NCBI GenBank assembly: GCA_001466705.2
Contig: LATX02000180.1
Span: 1 to 64,000, forward strand
From: Moniliophthora roreri
Lineage: Eukaryota; Basidiomycota; Agaricomycetes; Agaricales; Marasmiaceae
DNA length: 64,000 nucleotides
Reading direction: 5' to 3'
In this document: piece by piece, positions 34,595-46,200 of the stretch
Layout: every line of letters starts with the position of its first letter
Position numbering within the stretch: the first letter of the stretch is position 1
The notes under the pieces: generated by a model
What the model saw: only the letters and a program-made list of their open reading frames with translations
Database searches by the model: none
Told to the model about the DNA's origin: nothing
Program-made: the position numbers and the translations under genes

Positions 34595-35995
34595 ATGAAG
34601 TTCGTTACCACTGCTCTTGTCTTTGGTGCTCTTTTTGCGACATCATCCACTCTTGCTGCTCCGAGCAAACGCCAATTGGCCAACGTGTATACGACTTGTA
34701 ACCAGCCCAACACGGTTGCGTTCACCTTCGTGCGTATCTCTAGGCCTGGTTCTGTCCTTCTCACTTACGCGTTGCTGTACAGGATGATGGTCCATACATT
34801 TACAGGTATGTCTATATTACTCGCTCATTCTTCCTCTCAGCTGTTGAACCGACCTTTCCAACTTTCAGTGACGAGATTGTCCAGTTCCTAGGAGAACAAG
34901 GTGTCAAGGCGACGTTTTTCTTTAGTATGTCGACACTCTTCTTTTATATGACCCGATCTGATATGTTATGCGATAGATGGCAACAACTGTTGAGTACACA
35001 TGCTGGCCCACTTTACCGTCGCTGATGTGCCCTCTGCTGCTGCGTAGTTGACTGCATCTACAGCCAAGCTGCTATGAACCGCGTTAGGAATGTCTATAAC
35101 AACGGACATATGATCGGATCACACACTTGGAGCCATTCGGATCTTACGACGCTTTCTTGGGATCAGAGTGAGTCGGCTTTGGTTGCTTCGGAACCGTGCA
35201 ACTGACTACTGAGACCTGGGCAGTTCACGATGAGATGTGGAGGGTTGAACGTGAGTGGGCTTTTCTTCATTTACCCTCGCACAGATTCATATACCTTCTT
35301 TTGCACAGAGGCTCTACAGAGGATTATCGGGGTTACACCCGCTTTCATGCGACCCCGTGCGTAGCAACTTCATCACCCGCTGCGGTCGTCCAATCATTTC
35401 TTTTCGTGCAGCCTATGGTAACTACAACGACCTCGTCCGACAGGCTTCAGCTGTACGAGGACAGAGTATCGTGAATTGGGATTTCGAGTAGGTCTTCTTC
35501 CCTTCATGAGAAAGGTAAGGAGTTAGTACTAACTCAAAGACTTGCAGTTCGGGCGATTCGACTGGTGCATCACCAGAACAAAGCAAGCGCGATTACGCTG
35601 ATCTCATTCGACGGCGCCCGAATACGATTATCGCGTTGAACCATGAGACTCGGCGTATGTCTAGTTCTTGTCACTATTCCCATCTTTTTACTAACGAAAT
35701 CTTTTTTGTCGCTTTTAGAGAGTACAGCGTAAGTACTGAGCTGGATCTTCTTTTATAACCCGCTGTCAGAGTGTCAAAGCTGAAATTGACATCTTGTCCT
35801 GCAGTGAAGACGTAATTAGAACTGTCATTCCTCAGCTGAAGAATGCGGGGTATAATCTCGTCACTGTCGCCGAATGCCTTGGGATGAATCCGTATCAGAG
35901 CGTTGGACAGCCGCAGAGTGTAAGTCGGGTTTTGCTGGTTTTGTGGTAACTCACGACATTAACGACTGTTTTGATAGGGATCGTGGAGTTGCTAA
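34595..35995 (+). CDS. Secreted chitin deacetylase (polysaccharide deacetylase, CE4)
   Basis: A gene with many short introns; first exons 34,595-34,729, 34,783-34,805, 34,869-34,924 and 34,977-34,988 join in phase. A signal peptide is clear (MKFVTTALVFGALFATSSTL, cleavage about after LAA). CE4 motifs follow in order: TFDDGP across introns, GHMIGSHTWSHSDL (metal-binding His pair), RPPYGNYN, a DSGD segment and IIALNHET. The protein is about 250 residues with a C-terminal GSWSC and no chitin-binding module or GPI tail visible. These enzymes remove acetyl groups from chitin to make chitosan in the wall or on soluble oligomers. All catalytic motifs are intact, so it is probably active. It sits alone among F-box genes. 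Confidence 0.9.
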
Positions 35996-36587
35996 TTAGT
36001 GTGTAGGCGGGATGGATTACACGGACTACCTGCGGATTTTCATCAAACTATTCGCAGACGAAGCAGACTCATATGGACGTTTATGACCTAATGATAGTGA
36101 TGTTTTTACTTTTAATGTAACTGCAATGAACTGTGTCGGTTGTAAAGGCGTACTGGTTAGATGTTGAGCAGGGCATTGAATTTGCCTCTTCCTTCGGTAC
36201 CACCAACTTACCTGTCACTAAGTCAGACTTCACCTCTCAAAAATGCCCTCCAAGCTCAAAGGAGATATCCAAGAAAGTCGCGAGGAATGCTGGGATGAAT
36301 TGCTCGCGTCAAGGTGCGGAGTAAAGGCTCTCCGAAATCTCCGGATTACAACGCAACAGGACCATATGTCCCCTCAACCGCGACGTTTGTTTGACAAGAC
36401 ATTTGCAACCATTCGAAGCTCATACCAGAAGATTTTGAATTCAACAGTTGCGAAAACAGTTTATGGGGTGTATGGGATGGGCGAGCTGCGGGTTGTGATG
36501 ACGACTTGGACGGAAGCCATGGCAGGTACTGAGGCGGACCTATTTTGTATCAGAAGCGGTGAATCTCATTTTGCAAAGAAACTCACG
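35996..36587. other. Intergenic, no supported gene
   Basis: Short plus-strand frames (36,133-36,324 and 36,243-36,600) have no motifs; the second runs into an F-box relic by chance of frame. Confidence 0.4.
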
Positions 36588-38130
36588 ATGAATCGACTTT
36601 TCGGCACGCAGTCACATCTTCAGGTCGTGCAGCGGTCTCACAATACCTTTTGGATGCGGAGAGAGAGATGAAGGGTTATGGTGTTGAAATCAATCGAACG
36701 AAAGCAGGAATATTGTCTTTGGAGAACAAGAAGAGTGCGTTGGGAGAAAAGATGGAGAGGTACAGATCATTATCGGATCTCGTGCATCGACTTCCCCCGG
36801 AGATTTTGACCAACATATGAGCATCTCGTGCAAATCCTGCGAGATCAAGGAACTCGAGACCATACCTCCCATTATCCTATCCTGTCTGCGGCCGTTGGCG
36901 GGATATCGTGGTCTCTACGCCGTCGCTATGCTCCTTTCTGTCATTCAAATTCTTGCGATGGAGAGCGATGGATGGAAACCCCGAAGCCGCGCGTAGATTG
37001 CTTAGGCTGACGCTATTCTTCCCTTCGCGTTCCCGAACAGCGCCTTTGTCGCTTGTTTTAGATTTTTCTGACGCTGAAACAGAGCTGGTTGATCCAACAC
37101 GCACATTGGAAGCTCTGGTTGCGCAGTCGAACCGCTGGTACGATGTCAGCCTAATCTCATTCACCTGTTATATTAGAACATCCGATCATTCAACGTCTTG
37201 CCGGACATTTTCCATTACTACACCGTCTGCGTATCACCGCCTCCAACGAAGAAGGCGATGAATCACTATCAATCTCAACTCTGTTTAATGAATGTCCCGG
37301 TTTACATTCCCTAGACATTACTCCGGCCTCTCCCTGCACGAGACAGATTCTGCCATTCCAGCAAGTCAGGTCATTGACGTTGCGAATGTGCTTCGCCTTC
37401 ATCGCATTTGATTATCTGTCAGAATGTCGAAACGTAGAGCGCCTGGAACTACATGCTGTTGGTGGCCTTAAAGACGACGTCGACGATCTTGTCGCGACCG
37501 CGATCTAGTACCTGTCAGTTTTCGCAGATAACCAGGAGGATTTAGATTGCGTTTTTCTCAACATCACCCTTCCCGACTTGTCAAGTTTGAAAATTTCTGG
37601 CAAGGATGACAAGGACGATAAGCCAGACGAGCCATGGACAAAGATAGATGAGAGGTCGATCTCTGACTTTGTGCAAGGATCTGCCTGCTCTATCACCTCG
37701 CTCTGTCTCAGGTGGCTACCGCTCACAGACCCACAAACAATTACTCTCCTTCGTCTTCTCCCCGAGCTCGGTACGCTCCACATCGAGGAACAAGTCCAAG
37801 CACATTCGTACCGCCGTACGAACAAAATCGTTACCTCTGCCTTCGCAAAGCAGCTAGCTATGGACCTTGTTGACACACCTTCCACCCCATTCCTACCTCG
37901 ACTCAAAGACCTGACATTTGTTATTCACAATCGTGGGCTCAACCAGCAAGGTCTATCTAATGCGATTATATCGCGTTGGCTTCCAAGAACCTGATTCAAG
38001 TCGTACCATTGTTTGCCTTCGGTCAGTTGCTATCACTATTCTCGGCTGCACACACGTTAGCGGCCCCTTCGATTCCTTGCAGTGCTTCAGGGATGCTGGG
38101 TTACGAATATCCATCTCCGCAGAATATTAG
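36588..38130 (+). pseudogene. F-box relic, nearly full length but broken
   Basis: The family order is recoverable over about 1.5 kb in changing frames. KLTMNRLFGTQ is followed by MKGYGVEINRTKAGILSLEN and then HRLPPEILTNI, which ends at a stop (36,818). CGRWRDIVVSTPSL, LDFSDAETELVDPTRTLEA, SLKISGKDD and RLKDLTFVIHNRGLNQQG come next. The end is CFRDAGLRISISAEY. Several frameshifts and stops separate these pieces. The sequence between 37,220 and 37,570 still gives NECPGLHSLDI-like and LSECRNVERLEL segments. Dead copy, tail to tail with the intact minus-strand paralogue. Confidence 0.8.
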
Positions 38131-38231
38131 TGATATACGTAGGGATCATGATTGTCTTAAAGTGGCGTATACACGACAAATTCCTATTGTACAACAAACA
38201 ACAAGGGTATCCGCACATACAACCCCAAACT

Positions 38232-39911
38232 TCAGATATCGAGATGGAAATATGAAATGGACACACGCATTCCGGCATCTCGGAAGCTCTGCAAATGTCG
38301 TAAGCTTTCAGTATGGTCCTTGTTATCCATGAGCGTTATTGTAACCGATTGCAAACATTCGCATCCAAGTGTGGCAGAATAATCGGAATCAGGTACCCAT
38401 CGAGAGGTTAAGGCCTTGGTGAGATGGTCAAAGTCAACTCGGTCCGCCCGAGCATGGAGCGTCAGGTCGGTGAGGTGTGGAAGAAATAGTGAGGAAGAGC
38501 TCCCGTGGTCTACTGCCAGCCGAGTCAGGAACTCGTCTGTAAGAAGATAATACCCGGACTGGGTATTCCTATACTCCTGCAAGCAGAGTGAGCTCAACCG
38601 TGGCATGAGAAGGAGCGTGTTGACGAGTTGTTCATCTGAGATGGGCACGCATCTCAAGGAGAGACTAGTGATGTTGCAAGAGGACCGTGTTAGAAAGCTT
38701 TTAAAAGGAACTTCGTCCCACATATACCAACTTGATTCATCCGTTTCCTCCTCCTCGACACTGCGAATGTCGAGAGACAAGAGCTCAGGAAGAGTTGTAA
38801 ATTCCAATGCAGAGGAAACGTCGTGTTGCTCCTCAGCAGTTATGGAGAGATGTTTGAGGTTGCTCGAAACAATGTGCCCAGTAAACGTTCCTGAGCTAGC
38901 CAAGCTCTCGCCTCCGATGCGGAATAGTTCCAGTCGTTCCACGTTTGGAAGAGACGACAAAAACTTGAAGGCAGTCGATGAATAGGCATCGCAGAGCTTC
39001 AAAAACGTGATCTGGTCGTATGGTGCGAGAACATGTCGAATTCGAAGGTCTGGCTCGAATTCAAAAGAGCGAAGAGCCGGACAGGTCTCGAATAGGCGTA
39101 GCTCTGCGTCCCAGGGAGAATTATCCGCCTGGTGTACTCGCCAACTGGCACTGGACAGATGAACATGTTCCAATCTTGGAAGGCGGCCATGGATGGGTGC
39201 GAGCACTGAATGGGAGATCATTGATGGTACAACGCGGAAAGTGACTCTGCGCCATCGAATGGAATGTTCGACAAGGTTTTGGATGGCTGGGAGAAATGGC
39301 TGGATGCCTTGTTCCACATCAGAAAAGTCCAGCTCGAGGGACAACAGGGACAATTGAGACCTCTCCATGAAGAGTTCAACCTTCGAAGCTAAGGCTTCAT
39401 GGTCCCGTTCCCATTTCGAGAACCTGATTGTGACGGTAGACCATAAACACGGCGTGGTTAAAACAATTTCCCTCCAACGGCCACATATAGCAGAAAGCAG
39501 AACCGGAGGTGCAGGAGAGGAATGTGGAATCTCGCTCTCCTCACAAAAATACTGGAAGATGTTTGAAAGTATTTCTGGTGGCATGCGATGGACTGGAGCT
39601 AGGAGAGAGCGATAACGTTCCATCGATTTGACTAATCCTTTTTGCTTGTTCTCCAGCGTCGTTATGGCTGCTTTAAGACGATTTATCTCCGCCTGTTGTG
39701 TTTTGACGTCCCGTTCCGCATCCAAAAGCCACTGCATGATCGTCTGTCTTTCCTTCAACGAGACCGTACACCGGAACAGCCGTTGCATAGAAAGGGAACG
39801 ACTGCTGGATATCGATTTAGGTAGAGGAAACCGCTTGATAGATGAACGGTCCATGTTCACGGTCGCTTCCATCAGTGTTTTGGACTTGTATGATGTTGAA
39901 ATCTTTGACAC
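38232..39911 (-). CDS. Coiled-coil F-box protein, intact
   Basis: One frame of 559 residues. It contains MQRLFRCTVSLKERQ, the coiled coil INRLKAAITTLENKQKGLVK, the F-box HRMPPEILSNIFQYFCEES, and ICGRWREIVLTTPCLW. A long LRR-like region ends in FRDAGMRVSISYFHLDI. The N-terminus is about 40 residues longer than MQRLF; inner Met codons offer shorter starts. It diverges from MLH1 with 255 bases between start codons, so both may share promoter elements. Confidence 0.85.
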   Translation of the reverse strand: MSKISTSYKSKTLMEATVNMDRSSIKRFPLPKSISSSRSLSMQRLFRCTVSLKERQTIMQWLLDAERDVKTQQAEINRLKAAITTLENKQKGLVKSMERYRSLLAPVHRMPPEILSNIFQYFCEESEIPHSSPAPPVLLSAICGRWREIVLTTPCLWSTVTIRFSKWERDHEALASKVELFMERSQLSLLSLELDFSDVEQGIQPFLPAIQNLVEHSIRWRRVTFRVVPSMISHSVLAPIHGRLPRLEHVHLSSASWRVHQADNSPWDAELRLFETCPALRSFEFEPDLRIRHVLAPYDQITFLKLCDAYSSTAFKFLSSLPNVERLELFRIGGESLASSGTFTGHIVSSNLKHLSITAEEQHDVSSALEFTTLPELLSLDIRSVEEEETDESSWYMWDEVPFKSFLTRSSCNITSLSLRCVPISDEQLVNTLLLMPRLSSLCLQEYRNTQSGYYLLTDEFLTRLAVDHGSSSSLFLPHLTDLTLHARADRVDFDHLTKALTSRWVPDSDYSATLGCECLQSVTITLMDNKDHTESLRHLQSFRDAGMRVSISYFHLDI

Positions 39912-40166
39912 TTGAAGCCTTCGCGAGAGTATATTGCGACTGAGAAGCCGCGATTTTAGTTTTCAAATAAAGGAGAGAGTCTTTAATACTCACCGCTAGT
40001 GGTCGAGGATGGATATTAAGGATCTTCCAGGGCTCCAGTGAGCCTCCAGCCCTGCACTTCGGCGAAGAGGTTAAACAATAAACTGACTGACCAGCGACTC
40101 CGCTTAAGAAGAGTCAACAGGGGCTCTTTCTCACGCTCATTGTCGTTCTCTTTGCAAGTGACCACG
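39912..40166. promoter_or_regulatory. Divergent promoter region, F-box gene / MLH1
   Basis: A 255-base gap between opposed start codons. A pyrimidine-rich leader precedes the MLH1 ATG. No specific factor site is claimed. Confidence 0.45.
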
Positions 40167-43018
40167 ATGACCACTAATGACGAATCTACATTCGAGCCTC
40201 CTCAGCCTCTTCCAATTCGTCGCCTTCAAGAGTCTTTGATAAACCGCATTGCTGCAGGAGAAGTCTGCTTCACCAGTCTTTCTTCAGCGCATTTCTATTG
40301 ATCCGATTAGGTAGATCATTCATAGACCTGCTTCAGCCCTCAAGGAGCTCCTAGAAAACTCTCTAGATGCTGGTGCCACGAGTATACGCCTCACAGTGAA
40401 GGAAGGAGGTCTGAAACTACTGCAGATACAGGATAATGGATGCGGGATACGAGTGAGTCGCCTGTGCACCGCGCGCCGGAAGCCAGAACTGAGAGATCGC
40501 AATTGGCAGAAATCAGACCTTCCTATACTTGCTGAGCGTTTTACAACGTCAAAACTCTCGTCCTTCTCCGACTTGTCGCGTCTTACGACCTACGGATTTC
40601 GAGGAGAGGCTTTAGCATCTATCTCTCATGTTGCCCACTTGTCTGTGATAACGAAGACCCGCTCGGAAACCTGCGCCTACAAGTGAGATGTCAACTTCTT
40701 TCTTCTGCTGTTCTACTGACACCTGTCAGAGCACAATATTCGGATGGCAAGCTGGTTCCTGCACAGGTTGGACATACAGCAGAACCAAAGCCTTGTGCTG
40801 GTAACGACGGCACGACCATCGTTGTAAGTACAAAAGCATCTATTACGAGCATGTGTTGCTGACCAAAGGTCGATTTGGGGAATAGATTGAAGATTTATTT
40901 TTCAACACGCCTACACGTCTTTCTGCTCTTCGAAATACATCCGAAGAATATTCCCGTATTCTAGATGTCATGACAAAGTACGCCATCCATAATTCCAAAA
41001 TTTCGTTCATGTGCAAGAAGGTGCGTTTTCCAACTCCGGTGCATTGCTGATAACTTACGTTCTTATAGGCCGGTTCAGGTACTCCAGACCTGAGCACTGT
41101 CTCCAATTCTCAGACTTCTCAAGCTATCCGCATGTTGTATGGTCACGCAATAGAGAAAGAACTCCTTCACACCACCGTGTCGTCCTTGGACGGTACAAAA
41201 AAGGACGAGTCTTGGACGGCCGAAGTGTTCTTCACAAATGCCAATTACCAAGGGAAGAAGACCGTCTTCCTTCTCTTCATCAATCGTAAGTACCACTGGG
41301 CTACTCATCATCATACTGGAAAGACTGACATGATACATAGATCGCTTAGTTGAATCAACCCGGATAAAGCGCGCTCTTGAAGCCGTTTACAATGGCATTC
41401 TACCCAAAGGAGCATTCCCCTTCTTGTACCTGAGGTGAGTAAAGTTCGGAGCACGGGATAAAACGACTAATATGTATGTACCTTCTCTTTAGTCTCAATA
41501 TCGATCCTCGTGCTGTGGACGTTAATGTTCATCCTACAAAGAAGGAGGTGCACTTTCTAAACGAAGACCATATAACAGAGCAGATATGTGACAACATTCA
41601 AGAAAAACTGGCCGAAAAGAGTCATTCCCGTGCGTTTGAATATCAGGTAGAATGTCCACGACTCATCCAATCAACAGCCCTACTTATCGTTACCTAGACA
41701 CTTTTGACAGGTGGCCGCGCTGAGGACGCCAAGACCGACAAAAAACGAAAAATTCAAAGGGACGAGGATGAAGATGCTGGCGATGAAGAGAAGGCTACAC
41801 GATGTACGCGCGTCTTTTCGTCATATCTGGATTGTCCGATGTTAACCGGCTTCAGCGGAACCACGCAAAGTATATTCACACCACAAAGTACGGACGTCTC
41901 TTCAAGACCGTACATTAGACTCGATGTTCCCAGTGGCAAGTCCTAGTCAGATCCAAAGTTCCTCGGACAACACTAGTGGCAAGAAAGGAAAATCGGGAGG
42001 CGATACACCCGCTATACTACAATCGAGATATCGAGATGTGCAAGAGTCGGATTGCAGCTTGACCTCGGTGTACAACCTTCGGAAAGCTGTGCTGAAGCAG
42101 AAACATAAAGGTAGATGCTCATCTCTCTGTCGTAGAGTAAGCCTTGATGTTCCCTAAAAGGCCTTTCAGAGATACTAGAGAAACACACCTTCGTGGGTAT
42201 CGCAGATTTGGATTTGTGTCTGTCTTTGATTCAACACTCCACCAAATTGTATCTGGTCAACCATGGTGCTCTAGCGTGAGTATACGCTGCCTTCGCGGAC
42301 TTCGTATTAATGGAAAGCGGGTAAACAGGGAGGAACTGTTCTACCAACTCGGACTACGTCAGTTTGGCAATATGAGTCGCATGAAACTGGATCCTCCACC
42401 GTCTATGCGAAAGTTGATTGAGATCGCAGTTGAAGCCGAAGATTTAGAAGGGCACACTCGGTTATCGAAGGTGCAAGTGGTTGATGTCAGTCTTTCCATT
42501 TCTTACCTAGTTACCTAGTCCTGATTATATTTTGACATAGCGTATATATAAGCTACTGTTCGACAGGAAGGAAATGCTGGTCGAATATTTCTCGCTGGAT
42601 ATTTCTTCGGATGGCCTTTTGACAAGTTTGCCTCTATTATTGAGAGACTACACTCCAAACCTGGATAAACTTCCTGAATTTCTCATGCGGCTAGGCCCTC
42701 AAGTGAGTTCTGCATTTTCTACCTCGCCTATTCTGCTCATAATTCGACTTACAGGTCAACTGGACTTCTGAAACCGAATGCTTCGAATCATTCCTCCGTG
42801 AACTCGCCTACTTCTATGTGCCTGGCCTTCTTGCTGAGGAGCAACCTGCTGAAGTCAATGACGAGAGTGCATCAGAGAAAGCGGAAAGGTGGCAGATACA
42901 ACATGTGCTATTTCCTGCCATGCGACGCTATCTCGCTGCTCCCAAGTCTCTGCTCGACGAAGATGTCGTTCAGGTGGCTGATCTACCAGACCTGTATAAA
43001 GTTTTTGAGAGATGCTGA
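40167..43018 (+). CDS. MLH1: DNA mismatch repair protein MLH1
   Basis: Fourteen exons close in phase and give 716 residues (human and yeast proteins are about 750-770). The GHKL ATPase shows [31 protein letters not shown] and [12 protein letters not shown]. The transducer domain has [16 protein letters not shown], and TLLTGG follows at the linker. The C-terminal part has [25 protein letters not shown] residues, then [14 protein letters not shown]. The protein ends in VFERC, the invariant MLH1 terminus at the PMS1 interface. MLH1 pairs with PMS1 or MLH3 and acts after MutS complexes in mismatch repair and meiotic crossing over. The start at 40,167 begins the [12 protein letters not shown] segment just before the conserved region. 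It is tail to tail with TAO3. Confidence 0.95.
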
Positions 43019-43211
43019 TGTCTACGTCATTGCAAGATATGATATACTACATTACATGTAACGATTGCTATACTTAATCGACCATCTGCGATTCTGCGTA
43101 ATGATACAACTATGATGAGGATGTCCTGAATGATAAAAAGTAGTGAAGGAATGCACTAGATCAGATCCAAAACAGAACAGAACAGAACATCACGAGGCGA
43201 AGAAAAAATAA

Positions 43212-46200
43212 TTAATGCAAATGAGATCCGTTTGGAGCACTCGAGTAGACAGCTGGTGAATCAAAGTAGAACGCGTCTAGTTCCGAATCACTTTCTATGG
43301 AATACGAATCAGAGTCCTCGTCCGAAGAGATTGCACCAACATGGAAGACGTCGACGAAAGGTGTAGGTGGAACATCATTGACAACGTCTGTCGCAGTAGA
43401 CTTTGCGAGAATAGCCGCTACTCGGGCTTCTAGCCTCCTGTTTGGCATGGATATTGAGGCACTGATTTTTAAGTCGTCATCTTGGAAAAAGGTGGTGAGA
43501 TCGTGCAGATTTTGCACGAGACCACCCAAGTCTTCCTCAAGAGGGCTGTTCGATGCCAGGGCTTCTACCTCTTCGGGCTCGAACTCTATGCGGGACGGTC
43601 GGGAAGGCATCGAGCAGGTGTCAAAGACGCCCTCGATATTGGTACGGCATGTTTGCCGCATCTCATCCGCTTTCACTACACACCAACCAGACTCCTCGGG
43701 CACACCAAAGACTGTTGCGCAGGAATCGACATCTTTGGGTGCTGGGAGAGTCCTGCTATGCATGCTCATCCGTAGTACATGTTTCGCGGCTATGCCACCA
43801 GACATAGTCATCGGCTCCTCGAGCACATCCAACGCTTGTGATGCCAAATCACTCTCCAGCAACCTCAGGAGGGGCATTAGCAATTCAGACCCCAGTCGCT
43901 CTACAGGGCTTCTTGTCTCCCTTTGCTGGAAAAGCACTTTCAGTATCTGCATGGCTTGAATGCGTAACCAGCGTTCTTGGTTGAGGACAAGCCCCATAAG
44001 AAGCGTGACGATCTCGGTCCAATAGTCCAAGCCGTAGTGCTCCCTGAGACTGGAGACTGATTGACGCAGAAAATCGTCGCGGGTCCTGAAATGTCCTTTG
44101 GCGAAGGATGTCATTATCTTGAAGATGCTCTGACGCCCTTCGGCCTTGGCGAGATTACCAATATTCTCTGCAAAGTAACGAAGATTGTCGTCCACAGATC
44201 TATCAGGAGTCATTGCGTGGAGACACCAAGGAAGTGAAAGTGTATAGAGATCGCGAATCCGAGCGTCCGTGGCGTCAATAAGCCTTCCATCAGCATAGGA
44301 GGAGAGGATACGGAGTATCTTCAAGGTAGTGTCAGATGTATGAGCGGACCGTAACCCGGGTAAGAGGTCACGTTGTAGCGAGGCGTTGCCCTTCCACTCG
44401 AGCGGTCGATGAGAAAGAAGAGCTTCGACGACGACGGGATCATCGAAGTCTACTCGTTCCAAGATGCTCTGAAGCAGATTGAGGACTTCGGCAAACTCTT
44501 GTTCGATTGTAGTGGATAATGATGCACACGTACACCAGAAGATTTGAGGCAAAAGCGACATATCGAATTCGGTGGACGACACGACCGCGTTCAGAGTCAA
44601 GATGATCTCCGTAGTGAACAACTTGACACTGTCGTCATGAGCCGAGATCGTGTTGGACAGACGACCAAGGAGCAACGCCAACTGAGGCATTTTGACCCGA
44701 GGGAGAAGTGCTCTGAATATCTGAAGCGAGCGGAAAGCGATTGAACGTATAGAACACGCTGTTCCCCATTCCAAGGCCAGGGTGCCCCATCTCTCTCTCA
44801 GCGATGGACAAAGCGGTTCGAGGAATATGATTACGCGGGAGCATAACCACTTCATCTTACCCTCGACTTCTGTACCTTTCTCCTCTTCTTTCCAGTACAT
44901 TTCCTCTGCTTCCCGTTCTAATTCAGCCAGTCCTGTTTTAAGTATAGAGCGGTTGGGATATTTAGAACGATCGGGGTGCTCGTCATAGCCCGGTGCCCAT
45001 GAACGCAATAGCTGGTACAGCATACGTCGGGCACGCAAACGGACGTATGATGTACGATTATCCAAGTGGGTAAAAAGAGAATGCAATAGAACAGGCAATT
45101 GATCAACAAGTTCCCATTGGCGCTGAAGGGTAACCTCTGCTAAGAAGAGCCACGCGAATTGCGCAGATCCAAGCGGTAGACGCGGCCTCCCGTCGACGAA
45201 CAAGGCATCTAGATCTGACCATAGTTCCATGTCGTGAGCGTCAGGAAATGCGAGCTTGTGCTCGATCGTGGGCAGCATGCGGACCGGCTCGATTACAGAG
45301 CATACTTCCTCAAATATCTCTCGCCCGGTGGCAGCTTGGCAGATGCATGCCACAATATTAGCCGCACTGTCAATGAAAACAGTGCTTCCGACTTTGTGAG
45401 ACTGCTCTAACAGGAAGCGTACTGTCGCATGGCCGTTCGACTGATTTGGTGGTTCCACCAGTCGAGTCCAAAGCACAAGGATCTGCTCCGGATGACTTTG
45501 CCCGTATCGTAAGGTCAAAGCCATAAGGTGATACAGCGCTAGGTGCCCTTGTTCTGAGAGATGTGTTCTGTCCTCTGTCATAAGTTCAATGTTGGATATC
45601 CAGAACTCGAGGCTTTGAAGTAACAGAACTGTCACCATGTTGGAAAGCGACGTGACAGGGAATGCAGGGAGCCATGCGGCTAATAGTGCCAATATAGCAG
45701 CCGCTTGGTCTGGATGTTCTCCTGCCAAAAAGTCGGCCAGTTGTCTGTGGGAGTGTACAAACGTTCCAGAGGCAGAACTTCCGATGGTAGCCTCGAATTG
45801 TGACATGGTGAGCAGCCCGCCGCATTGATGATGAATGGCTTCGAGCATGTCAAACGCTTGCCTGCGTGTTTTCGACAGAGGATGGCACAGATTCGACAAT
45901 GCGAGGCAAACCACTTGGGCAAAGCTGAAGCCATGTCCTTCAGAGGAGCACACAATCTCCGAGATGACCTCAAAGAAGCGCTCGTGGTTCGTGTCTGCTT
46001 GGTCAGTGTTCACGATCGCTCGTCTCAATGCCTCGTCCAACAACGCTTTGTCAGAATTATTGACAGACAGCACAGCTCTGAGCGCTCGCCTAGAAAAAAA
46101 CATAATTAGCTAAATCGACATAAAGGGCTTTAGCTCGACTCACTTGCCACGGTCTTGAGTAGGCACATGTGATGAAGTCAGAATGGCACTCAATCTCTCG

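Noticed and set aside
43297..43959. Long plus-strand frame inside TAO3
   Set aside because: It is antisense to a conserved, in-phase TAO3 exon and has no family motifs.
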